Of a stretch of DNA of 64,000 nucleotides, positions 33,901-43,302 are shown in pieces. The notes beneath the pieces are model-generated. The model worked only from the letters and a program-made list of their open reading frames with translations, was not told the DNA's origin and ran no database searches. Source of the DNA: Eudorina sp. 2006-703-Eu-15 (Eukaryota; Chlorophyta; Chlorophyceae; Chlamydomonadales; Volvocaceae); NCBI GenBank assembly GCA_003117195.1, contig BDSI01000136.1, forward strand, positions 186,001 to 250,000, read 5' to 3'. The translations under genes and the position numbers were made by a program. The first letter of the stretch is position 1. Each line of letters starts with the position of its first letter.

Positions 33901-35648
33901 GTCGGCCTGGCGCGGGCCACGCGACTGTGCCAGTGCCGCACAGCCGTCATCACCACCCGGCAGGCGCTGCCAATGCAGGTACGCCAGGCGGCGAATCCTC
34001 CCTGCACTCCCCGCCCCTCCCTGCCATCGGCACCGCCACCGCCACCGAGGACCTGCACTAGCTCCTGCCATTTAGGCACCGTGCTGCAGCCGCCCAGGGG
34101 CCAGGCTGCATCCCGCGCTGGGCTGTGTGTGTTTGGAAATGCAACCCGCCCGCCCGCCCGCCCGATCCCATGTGCAAATATACTTACCATATAACCTGCA
34201 AGAAAATACTTACCATATGTAGGCGCGCGAACAAGGCAACCGCGCCACCACCGCAAAGCAAATCACACAGCAAACACTAAGTACGGGAGCGCTTCACACA
34301 CGCAAACGGATTTGTTACCGACCTGCAAAGTATACGAAGCTTTGTGTGCATGTTACATGGTTGGGGGTGTTGGGCTATCCCGCAGTGGGGACCCGGCGCG
34401 GCTGGCACTCGCGGCTGGCACAACGACCCATGCCTGGTGTAAGGCCCAAGCTCGGGGGCCGTACACCCCGCAGGGGCATACCGTACGACACAGGTGGCGC
34501 TCCGCGACCCTCGCCCTCCATCCATCCAGTTCATTGCCCCTTCGATGTGGTTGCGGTGCCTCCCGGGGCAGCTCTCTTCCAAACGGGGGGCGTGGCGTCC
34601 GGCCCCCCCCCCCCCCGCGCTGCTCGGCAGCTCTCGCATGTAAAGCCTCTCCCCCGCGCTCACCGTCACCTGACCGACAACAACCTCATGACCTCGTCCC
34701 CCCTGGCAGCAGCGCAGTTTGAATGTGTCTACCTACTTCCTATATTTCCCCCCCTGCCACCGCCACCGCCACCGGCCCCAGGTGGACGGGGAGCCCTGGA
34801 TGCAGCCCGCGGCGCAGCTGACCGTCAGTCTCAAGGTGGCGAGGCGTGGGATGGGGTGGCGAGGGGTGGCGTTGGCCGGGCCGTAAGCGTTTTCAGCATC
34901 CGGCCTCCCCGCGGCCGTATCTATCTCGCGCCTGCTGTACGGCCCTCTTTGCACAGCATCTCGCCCGCGGGTGCGGCCCCCTCCGCATTTTTCAACCAGG
35001 ATGGACGCCTGTCCTCCTGGCCATTAGCCATGACACCCCACCGCAGCTGGTGCCTGATGTCCAAACCCGCTCAGTCGTCAGCTGATGTCAAGGCGGATGT
35101 CCGTGTGCATGGTGGGTTGTCCGTGGGGGCGAAATGCGCCGCCGGCAAGACCTGCTTCCCGGCGCTTTCCCCACCTCACCGACCTTGCCGCATCTGTGGC
35201 TCAGATAAACCCGACCACGTCACCCAGACCTGCCTTCTTTTTACCGCGTGCCTCCCCTCTCTCTCTCCCTCTCTCCCCTCTGCGTCCTCCCCGGGAGTTT
35301 TACCCTAGTAATCAGCGCACTTGGCATCATTCAGGCATTGCAATTCGCTGTACCTCCCCCCCCAAAAACTCCCCTGTCCCTTTGTCCCCTCTGGCGGTGG
35401 CAGCAGCGCAGTAAGAATACCGTTATGTCCACCAATGCCCTGCACCCCGGGCCCCTCTCCGCCCCCACTTCCAGGGCTCCGCGCTTCTGCTGCGGCGCCT
35501 GGACCTCAGCAGCGCCACCTCCCGGCTGACGGCGGTGGTGGGAGAGGTGCTGGACGGGGCGGTGGCGCGGGGCACCCTCAGCTCCACTCAGCGGGCGGAG
35601 CTGGGGGCGGAGCTGGCGGCCAGGCTGGGGGCGCCGCACGCGGTGTAG
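24915..35648 (+). CDS. Diacylglycerol kinase with two C1 domains (N-terminus unresolved)
   Basis: Phosphorylates diacylglycerol to phosphatidic acid. Exons: 24915-25242, 25590-25871, 26247-26416, 26955-28011 (end uncertain), 28489-28836 (start uncertain), 29176-29226, 29675-29996, 30202-30359, 30680-30769, 31205-31270, 31555-31674, 32491-32830, 33046-33605, 33901-33978, 34782-34835, 35475-35648. Phases join; about 1,400 aa are visible. First C1: HRWYTPHAV..CCGC..CCELCAMVAHGRC..HNC. Second C1: CLYCGEPCEVGLL..CGGCRRFTHVQC. Catalytic domain: PVLVFINPRSGPQ, GEHLRHQLLQLLHPMQ, VVVVGGDGSAGWVLGEME, AVLPLGTGNDLARVLGWGGG. Accessory domain: FNNYLGVGIDSWCALEFHR, SQLGNKMWYTGVGARDLL, GILLLNIPSYMGGVDLWG, VDGEPWMQPAAQL. 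A linker of over 400 residues separates C1-2 from the kinase domain, and a low-complexity insert of about 270 residues splits the accessory domain. The intron after 29226 has a GC donor. The first exon probably ends at 24650 (phase fits), but no ATG is found in that frame. Confidence 0.92.
25481..25582. repeat. 51-bp exact tandem duplication at a DGK splice acceptor
   Basis: Two adjacent identical copies of a 51-bp unit starting GGCCTCGGCAACCGGTGCCT, ending 7 nt before the acceptor of the second C1-1 exon (25590). Confidence 0.9.
26441..26485 (-). repeat. Intron-resident dispersed element, copy D
   Basis: Minus-strand copy reading GGCAGCAGCGCAATTTGGAT, then GCGTCTACCCATTTCCTGTA. It starts 24 nt after the donor at 26416 of DGK and is opposite to the gene. 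Confidence 0.75.
26521..26545 (-). repeat. Intron-resident dispersed element, copy E (partial)
   Basis: Minus-strand fragment GCGAATATGTCTACCAAGTT in the same DGK intron (26417-26954) as copy D. Confidence 0.6.
29607..29656 (+). repeat. Intron-resident dispersed element, copy F
   Basis: TTGCAGCATCGCAGTTTGTA, then TAATATGTCTACCAATTTCC, just upstream of the acceptor at 29674 in the GC-AG intron of DGK. Confidence 0.8.
31467..31515 (+). repeat. Intron-resident dispersed element, copy G
   Basis: CTGGCAGCAGCGCAGTATAC, then AACATGTTTCTACCAAGTTC, about 40 nt upstream of the acceptor at 31554 of DGK, in gene orientation. Confidence 0.8.
32090..32490. repeat. Tandem array repeating a DGK 3' splice site
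   Basis: About seven units of 55-62 bp, each containing CCAGCTGCTGTGCATACCAA followed by a C-rich stretch (CCCGGCCCGACACCCCCC). The last unit ends at the true acceptor, CCAG|CTGCTGTGCGACGGC, of the DGK exon at 32491, so every unit carries a potential acceptor and a copy of the first three codons (Leu-Leu-Cys). Confidence 0.92.
34702..34750 (+). repeat. Intron-resident dispersed element, copy H
   Basis: CTGGCAGCAGCGCAGTTTGA, then ATGTGTCTACCTACTTCCTA, about 30 nt upstream of the acceptor at 34781 of DGK, in gene orientation. Confidence 0.8.
35397..35448 (+). repeat. Intron-resident dispersed element, copy I
   Basis: GGCAGCAGCGCAGTAAGAAT, then TTATGTCCACCAATGCCCTG, about 26 nt upstream of the acceptor at 35474 of the last DGK exon, in gene orientation. 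Confidence 0.75.
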
Positions 35649-36881
35649 GCCGGCCGGTCTCTCGCGAGGAGGGCGACAACTGCTCGACCAATCTGGGATC
35701 GTGAAGTTTGACACGGACATTGGACATGCGGGGGTGGTCAGATGGTCAACACGGAATTCGGCACTACGGGGCCGCAGGGGGGCTAGGAGCGCTCGCTTGC
35801 GCTGCGGCCGCCACCGCGGAGACAGCTGTGGCGGTCGTGCGGGGGCTTTGTGCGCGCGCAGGTTCACGGATATCGGGTTGTTGGTTTGGCGCAGTGGCGG
35901 CGCGGGTGGATCCCCCCGGGGGTAACCTCATGCAGGGGCTGCAGCACTCGGTGTCCTCCTTGAGCGGTACGGTTCTCACGGCGTTCTCACATACCACTCT
36001 GGCGGTGCATGGAGAACACACACACACACACACATATGCATGAATGGGTCGGCCGGGTCTCCTCTCTAAAAACCCACACGCATGAATGAACGTTACAGCG
36101 GACCCCGAAAAGGGATCAACGGTGCATACCAGGGTAAGCCCCGGCAGGCCCCAGCGACAACGCGGCAAGGTACCCCTAAACCTCAACGCCGCGAACAAGA
36201 ATACAGAGGGGCATGACCCCACCCAGACAGCCACCTACGCAAGCAGAGGCGCACAGCGGGGCAACACTACCAAAGCATTAGGCACAGCAACGGGCGGGAT
36301 CCCCAAAAGTGGATAAAGCCAAGCACACATGTGCAGCCGCATACCGGCACCATGCCGCCCTTCTTTCACCACAATTACACCAACCCCTGAAAAGCCACAC
36401 TGCCCGGAAAGGTCTTCCCCATGAATCGTATCGGCATCGTTGACGTACACTGTACGGCAAAAATAGTCCGTACAGCGCTCCCCCCGCCTCCACACCCCAG
36501 ACCGCCAGCTCCGGCAACCACCTGAGATGCTGCGCGGTGAGGACACCAAGACGGATGTACACATTGATGTACAGCTTGGTACACGAAAACGGTAAGAGGA
36601 GTGCGGACCGTAGCCGTTACGGTCGGCGTGTAGGCCAGGTGGGCCGTAAATGACGCAAGGTTACGGTATTACAATTTCAGTTTACGTAAGATAAGGTGCG
36701 GAGGCTGTCTTGGGCAGCATGCGACCGACGGGAGTAGCGGCGTTAGAATTGCGCGTGAAGTGTCGCGTCGGCGTCCCTTCCTTGGCGTTTGCCTGGGGCC
36801 GAAATTGGGAGTTAGGGTTACAGGGCGGGGTAGGTAGGGGTAGGTCGAGGGGCTCCAGAGGCGCAAAACTTCTGAGAAGAT

Positions 36882-36932
36882 ATGGCACAAGGCCATGCAT
36901 ACGTGTGAACCGCGCGCATGGCCTTGTGCCAT
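36882..36932. repeat. Perfect 17-bp inverted repeat (hairpin)
   Basis: ATGGCACAAGGCCATGC at 36882-36898 is the exact reverse complement of 36916-36932, separated by a 17-nt loop. The stem does not extend further. Confidence 0.85.
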
Positions 36933-37024
36933 TCCTTTGTGCTGGCACAGCTGCCTCGACCGCCGTCAGTCCGTAACGCCTGCACCCTCACCCCCTGCCA
37001 GCATGTTGGTTGGCGACAGTTGAG

Positions 37025-37032
37025 TATATATA
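37025..37032 (+). promoter_or_regulatory. TATA box candidate
   Basis: TATATATA within GAGTATATATAGCTAGG. It is the best TATA match in this intergenic region and probably serves the plus-strand gene starting at 37787, with a long leader or an unseen leader intron. Inference from motif and position. Confidence 0.4.
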
Positions 37033-37786
37033 GCTAGGTCGGTTCAGCTTCTCGTTGAACGCGGCACAGGCGGGGGATCATTCTGCACCGTTCGGGCAGT
37101 ATCGTGCTAAGGGAAATTGATTCCTCAAATACCCCAAACCCTGGTTGGACATCAAGCATCAAACACGCGCCATCGTGGGGCGCCAGTTGAGACACACTTT
37201 CCTGGGTCCTCCCGGCAAGCAGATAATAAACGAAAATGCTACAGTAGGCCGCCCGTTCTTTACAATTTGAGTACGACGGGTTGAGTTGATGCGAACGGAT
37301 TTGATGCGGACGTTACGAGGTGTTCCGGGACAGAACAGGGAACCCTGTCCAGCATTTGTTGGGATGCTGATGTGATGTCATAAGAAGTTGTTAACCCTAG
37401 CGATATTATTTCAGAGTTCTTGCGCGGGAGGGAAGCCCAACCGAGCGTTCGGCACATGACATGAACGAACGATGTGTTCTGCCTCAGGAAGCGACTACCG
37501 CTGATATATGACAGCCCACCTGAAATTATTTCCGGATGCAGTAGCAAAACAGGTCTGGGCTGGGCTCGCGACTACCAGCCACTCGGTAGACCTGCCCCTG
37601 GAGCTCACCGCTGGCGGGGCGGAACGCTGAATATTTCGCCCCTCTGGCGCCAATTTGGTAAAGTTATGATTGCCACAACTGTTTCTATTGCTCAGGACAA
37701 GTTACCGTAGCCTTTTCTTATACGAGTTCTCCGATCCCCGGTCCTCTCTCACCCTTTCTCAATGTATCCCAACAACACTTGTCTCC

Positions 37787-38577
37787 ATGAAAAAGACTCA
37801 AGGATATTATTGTAAGGTTTACTACAGTCTCTTGGCGCTTTGCTACTTGGAGGTAAGGGTGGGAACGTCCCGCCAGGCGTTCGCGCTGGGGCGCGGGGTT
37901 TACACTGCCGCCCGCGCTGTATGCCCTGAACTTCCGGCAGCCACGGTTTGACAGCTCATATTACAATGTGATGACTGCTGTTCTGATCGCTCCCCAGTAA
38001 TCACTGTTGATGGGTGAGGTGTTGACTGAGCGGTGCTGCGTGCAGGTGCTGCTGTGGACTTTCTGCCTTATTGCTTCCTGCGCTGCTCCAGTGCACGGAC
38101 ATAGCTATCTGATTCGCGAGACTGTAAGTGTCACTTGGGGTCCTTCGTTGCGCGCGCTCGTATGCGGTACGCCGTTCTTGCCTTAGCGGGTGCTGACGAT
38201 TTCATTTCAATCCTCTGCCTTGGTTGCAATACCTGCAGCAAACTCTCAAGCTTGCCACTCGTCCGGTTCATCCGGCTGTCGTTTGCACGACTCACGTCCG
38301 GCAGCCAAAGCTGCTGTGGCGGTTCGAGTTCAAGAGCGTTAGCAACCGCAACGCAGAGCCATCAAAGTGTTTCCATCGTGCTGACCAGTCTGGCCTTCTA
38401 GCCGCGCTCCGTGGCTTCACTGTGGTGAGTATTTCGTTTTGGCGCGCATGTGTCGGCGGCATGCCGGCCCCTTAGTCAGTCCTTAATAACCTTTTGCCCT
38501 CCAAATTTCTCGTTGACCCTTAACAGGTAGCAACCGGATTACCTGCGCCCTACACGGGCGTAAAGGCTATTTCGTGA
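37787..38577 (+). CDS. Small predicted secreted or membrane protein of unknown function
   Basis: Four exons, 37787-37852, 38046-38123, 38239-38424 and 38527-38577 (TGA), encode 126 aa. All three introns (193, 114 and 102 nt) are GT-AG with good donors (GTAAGG, GTAAGT, GTGAGT) and all are phase 0. The N-terminus MKKTQGYYCKVYYSLLALCY runs into VLLWTFCLIASCAAPVHGHS, which resembles a signal peptide or anchor with possible cleavage after VHG. The mature part is basic, with two Cys and segments such as KLLWRFEFKSVSNRNAEPSK and CFHRADQSGLLAAL. I recognise no family. The agreement of four exons, phases and a hydrophobic leader is the main evidence; the splice pattern could in principle be chance, and further exons are possible. 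Confidence 0.5.
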
Positions 38578-38822
38578 ACGACCGGCACGCCGATCAGTTG
38601 GCGCGCAGCGTCCACAGAGGCGCTTCGCACTTGGAGTAGGGTTCCTTCGAGGCCCGTTTAGGAGTAAAACGTCGTGGTGGCGCCAGTTGTGTAGCAGTAG
38701 CAGCCGCAAGAGCAGTGTTTGTTGGGCGCGGGCGCCTTCCGTTGTGCTCAGCAGTTTTCGCAGGTTCTGAACATCGGGTCAGCTCGTGTTCCCTTTGGTG
38801 GTATTCCTCGTGTCAGATCGTG

Positions 38823-38830
38823 TATATATT
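38823..38830 (+). promoter_or_regulatory. TATA box candidate for the carrier gene
   Basis: TATATATT about 165 nt upstream of the carrier ATG at 38994, which would give a leader of roughly 130 nt. Inferred from position. Confidence 0.4.
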
Positions 38831-38993
38831 GTCAGCCGCAGTGTCAGAACTGCAGGCGGCAACGGAGCAACTTCAGCAGCAACCAGAAGAAGAAATCGTA
38901 TTCGCAGCTCCCAACTGCTGACTGACTTTTTTGTGCATTAACATCGAGCTTTCGTTTTACCTGAACTGTTAGGGGCGCGCAGAGTATAGCAGC

Positions 38994-40250
38994 ATGTCTG
39001 AAGTAGAGAAGCGCAGGGGGATCATCCCGTTCCGCATCCCGCTCCCCAACCCACTGGCCTGGCGCCCGCCGCTCCTGGGCTTCGGCCGTCGCCGCAAGGA
39101 TCGTGGCCAGCACTTCGCGTCCACCACCAGCGTCAGCGTCGTCAGCGTCGCCACCATTGGCGACTCGGTCCTCGCCACGGGCAGCGCTGCCGCCGTCCCG
39201 GCGGTCCCTCCCGCCCCGCCTACCAAAGTGCCGATAAAGCCAGCCACCGACGTGCTCGCCGGAGCTCTGGCCCGCGCCGCATCCCAGAGCACCATCCACC
39301 CTCTGGATACGCTCAAGGTCCGCCTGCAGACCAACAGGACCGCTAACGGCGGCGCGCGCGCAGCTGCCAACGTGGCGGTGGCGTCGCCGCCGCCGGGCAT
39401 GTCGAAGATTGGGCAGTTGGTTCCGCCGCCCGCCGGTCCGTTGGCCCCGCTGGCGCGTTTCGACGGCCGGGCGCTGCTCACCACAGTCGGCAGCCTGTAC
39501 AAGGGCGTCGTCGGCGCCGCCAGCGGCGCCGGCATCGCCATCGGGGCGTACTTTGCCGTGTACGGCGTCGCCTGCAACACGCTGTCCCGCTACACGGACC
39601 TGCCGCCGGCCACTGTCGCTTTTGTCGGCGGCGGGGTGGCGGCGCTGGGCAGCTCCTTTGTCAAGGTGCCGCTTGCGGTTTGCATCCGCAGTGTCCAGGC
39701 GGGAGTCTACCCCAACGTGTTCGCGGCGGCCCGATCCATCACCGCCGCCGCCGGCCCGCGGGGTCTCTTCACCGGCTACCTCCCCACGGTCCTGGAGGAC
39801 GTGCCGGACATGGCCATCAAGTTTGCGGCGTACGAGGGCATGAGGCAGGTGCACTGTGCCGTCCACAATGGCAGGCCGGCGAGCGTCCAAGAGGACTTCG
39901 CGATGGGCGCAGTGGCGGGCGCCTTGGCGGCGGCCGCGACGACGCCGCTGGACGTCATCAAGACGAATATGATGTGCAACGCGGCAGGGCGGCCGTCGAT
40001 GGGCTCTGCGGCGGCGGCGGTGCTGCGGCAGGGCGGTCCTGGGGCGTTCTTCCGCGGGGTGGGCGCGCGCGCGGCCAGCAACGGCATCAACTCGGCGGTA
40101 TTCTTTTGCTTCTTCGAGGCGATCCGCGGCTCGATTGCGTTGAACAAGAAGAAGTGCGATGGCGCCGCTGTCCAGAGCCACCCGGTCTCGGTGCCCGCTC
40201 AGTTCGCGGAGGAGAGCGAGGGGGAGCTGCTGCCGGCGGTGAAGAAATAA
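38994..40250 (+). CDS. Mitochondrial carrier family (SLC25) protein, SAM-carrier-like, intronless
   Basis: Six-helix inner-membrane (or plastid envelope) transporter of 418 aa in one exon. Three carrier repeats are visible: TIHPLDTLKVRLQ near residue 102, KVPLAVCIRSVQAG near residue 224, and TTPLDVIKTNMM near residue 318. The first and third keep PxD. The second has lost the acidic residue, and the third has Asn where the basic residue usually sits. The spacing and the segments GVGARAASNGINSAVFF and LFTGYLPTVLEDVPDMAIKF resemble S-adenosylmethionine carriers, so SAM is a plausible but unproven substrate. A basic, Ser/Ala-rich extension of about 80 residues precedes repeat 1 and may be a targeting peptide. 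The long antisense frame (38844-40310) is a shadow. It is one of two intronless genes in an otherwise intron-dense window. Confidence 0.93.
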   Translation: MSEVEKRRGIIPFRIPLPNPLAWRPPLLGFGRRRKDRGQHFASTTSVSVVSVATIGDSVLATGSAAAVPAVPPAPPTKVPIKPATDVLAGALARAASQSTIHPLDTLKVRLQTNRTANGGARAAANVAVASPPPGMSKIGQLVPPPAGPLAPLARFDGRALLTTVGSLYKGVVGAASGAGIAIGAYFAVYGVACNTLSRYTDLPPATVAFVGGGVAALGSSFVKVPLAVCIRSVQAGVYPNVFAAARSITAAAGPRGLFTGYLPTVLEDVPDMAIKFAAYEGMRQVHCAVHNGRPASVQEDFAMGAVAGALAAAATTPLDVIKTNMMCNAAGRPSMGSAAAAVLRQGGPGAFFRGVGARAASNGINSAVFFCFFEAIRGSIALNKKKCDGAAVQSHPVSVPAQFAEESEGELLPAVKK

Positions 40251-43200
40251 ACCTATTGTGAAGAAGAAGATTTGTCGCATGTGATGGTACTGCTGCTGAG
40301 AGTAGAGCAAGTCTGCGGCGGCGTGGCGGATTTGATGCTGATGCTGATGACTCCAATGCGCATGACGACGACGACGCTGGCGGTGGTGGTGGTGAACGGT
40401 GATTGTCGCAGTGACAATGTGCCATGGGCTTGGGCTGTTCGGCTTTGACGGCCCGGGGATTGGCAGTCACTCGGGGCACAGTATATCCAGTGTGTATCCA
40501 GGTGCGTGCGTTACGTTCTGGACTTGGTACATACCGTGTACGAATCGTGCTACAGAAGCCCAGCACCACGCGTCACTGTTGTCGGTATAAGTCAACTATT
40601 TATTGGGCCTTTCCGGCGACGCCTCCTTATGTTGGTGAGGGGTGAGTGGGTCACGTGCCGAGTTACCGCTTCCAAATGCTGCTAGCCGCACGGGGATGTC
40701 TGGAGTCGTGGTGTCCCCGACCAGGGCTGACTCGGGGGGGCCATCGGGCACCATCGCGCGAAATTCTGCGCCGAAGGGTGCGACTGCCCGCTATGCGATG
40801 CGATGCTGTCCGCGACTCTGCCGAGCGCTGTTGCCCGTCTGTGTTATTGGAGAAGAGAGCCGAAGCGAAACAGAAGAATGGACGCGCAACGACGTGGACG
40901 TACGTACGTAAGGCGCCCGCAGCGAAGCGAGCTGGGTGGGTGGGGTCGTCGCTCGAGGAAACTTGAGTGAGCATGGAAAAACGATTGTGTCTCGTTTGGT
41001 CGTTTGGACCCGACCCGCTCAGAAGGGACTGGACGCAGCTCCGATGGGTGGAGGCACAGACGGACGGGCGGACACGCCGTACTGTGTCATTTTTCGAGGT
41101 TCGCTTCAGACTTGGCGGCTGCTTTTGGGATTTTCTGGACGGTGTGTACGGTTAGCAAGGTTGAATGGTCTGCTGGTGCTGCGAACGTCGCGATGCCAAC
41201 AGGAAGGGTGTGGCTATTGGGCCCTGCGGGTGCGTGGGACAAAAGAGGGAGAGATTGGCAGTGTGGATGGCGGCAGAGAAGTGGCTCGCCGGTGCATTGT
41301 GAGGGAACATCAGTCATCGCATGCCGACCACGTGCGCCATGGCTGAACTACGGGTCTGCGTCGTCGTCTACAGTGTGTTTTGCTTGTTTGACTCGGTGCT
41401 GCCTTCTTTGAGCTCACTGATTTGAAGGCTCGAGGAGGTGTGACTGGGTGTTGTGCACCGACTTTGACTGCGACGGGCGGGGCGCCGTACCGCCAATTCC
41501 GTTATCCTGCCGCTTCGCGTTTGTTGTTCTCTCGCCCGTGATTGTGAGCCTCATGGCACATCAGTGCTAAAGTTAATCCCCTCTGGGCCCCCGTGGTCGT
41601 GGGGGAGGGGAGCGGGCCGAGAGGGGTGGCTCAGGAGATGTGCCCACGTGACATAAGGATTTTGCGGATACGGAGATCAACAGCGCTGGCAGGCTTTCAA
41701 GTGATCGTGGCGGTTAATAGGCTGACTGCTTGCGAAGGTGTCTTGGGTGTCGCCGGGGTCAAGCTCGGGCTTGGGCCTGGGGTTGTCTTAGGTTGGCCGG
41801 CTGGATGCAATCTTGGGGTTGCCGGCGGTGTGGGCGCTCCCGTGCCGTACCCCGTGCTGCCCCTGCAACTCATGCCGGAGTTGCCCTTTCGGTTGTGATG
41901 TTGGAGGCTGACACGCCAACCCATTTTTGGACAGTTGCGTGGCAGCGCGTTGCTGTGCTGTGTTGTGTTGTTGGCGTTGCGCGTGTGTAGATGAAGTGTT
42001 GTTCCGCAAACGGTCAGTCAGTGTTGTTGGCGGCCTGTTGCCGTTTGTAGTTGAGAATGTGGCTGTGTGATACTGTGCGGTGGTGGTGCTATTCAACATG
42101 TCGTGGCCAGTGCTGCGAATGCCGCTTCGCAGCGAAGGGCTGACCTCTGAACTGGGAGGCGGAAGGGAGGCCCAAGCCGCCTGGGTTCTGTTCTGTATTG
42201 GGAACGACGACGATGACGGTCTCCGGCTCGGGGAGGTATGGAGAGGGAGGGTGGTGTAGCAGCGGTGCCCATTCATGACAGGCGACCTCAAGCGGCGGCA
42301 TCGCACCGCCGTCATGTATTATACCGTGTTTCATTGGTCTCACCCGCGGCTGGCTGCGGTTCCTTCCGAGGGGGCGCTCTCTCGTGAGGCCTCCTGCACT
42401 CCGCCCCCACTTATGTGGTGTGGGTCTGCAGTGGTGGGTGGGCTAGGTGGCTGACGGCATGATGGACTGTGTGACGACGGGGTTCATCGCTCTGCGTTGC
42501 TGCACTGGCATTTTTGGCCAAGCATGGACCATTCTTGCCCCACTTCCGCCATGTAATTTACCCTGCTTCCGACCTGCCTGGCGTGTTCGCCGATGTTTCC
42601 TTGAGATTGGCAACCGTTGAGTAGCCATACAATTCAAACGTGTTGGTTTTGGCATCTTGGAATGCGCACAATTAAACACCAACACTTGCTCCTCCACGCC
42701 CGGCGGTGCACGACGCGCCGCAGCTGGTCAGATGCGGATCAGATCGCTAGCGGTCCGCATCTCCCTCGCCTACCTACCTGATGCATACCGCAATGCCCAG
42801 TGGCACCTGTCACCAATCGTATCTCCACAGACCCACGACAGCACACAGCACCTACTCGTTTGGCAGCGGGCCCAGCAGAACGCACAGCACGCCTCCATCT
42901 GCTGCCTGCATCTAGCAGCAGCACACGAGCTCCAGCCTGGCTCGTGGGCTGGCATAAGGCATACGTTTTAAGGGCCGCCCAGGGTAAGACCTACCGTATC
43001 CGAAGACCCCCACCACATGGGCGCAGTAAGCAGCGTACGTCACCGAGGGAACACCCACGGCAGCCGCAGCCCCCACTCCGTCACACCTCCTCAGCGGCAA
43101 CACTGTCCCAGTGGCGTGCCCTGCAATGCAGCGCAGCTCCATACGAACCCCAACACGACCTCCCCAACACGAAGACCCACCAGCGCGCGGTCTCGCCGGC

Positions 43201-43302
43201 TGCACCACACCACGACCGAACGCCTCCCGTGCACCAACAGAGTGCGCCGCTCAAACCATTCCACCAAAGTTGTCCGTGCCCCGCCGGCCATTGGAGCTGA
43301 TC
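40251..43302. other. 3 kb region between carrier and CSL4, no supported gene
   Basis: Convergent 3' flanks of the carrier (+) and CSL4 (-). Short open frames lack recognisable motifs, plausible splice structure or codon bias like that of the neighbours. It may include long 3' untranslated regions or a non-coding RNA, but nothing supports a call. Confidence 0.5.

Larger units (their letters stand above)
35649..37786. other. Intergenic region, DGK / small secreted protein gene
   Basis: 2.1 kb without a supported gene. It contains a CA run near 36018-36034, a perfect 17-bp inverted repeat (36882-36932) and a clear TATA motif (37025-37032). Confidence 0.5.

Noticed and set aside
38844..40310. 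488-aa open frame on the minus strand
   Set aside because: It is antisense to the carrier gene, Arg/His-rich, and has no family motifs; a GC-rich shadow frame.
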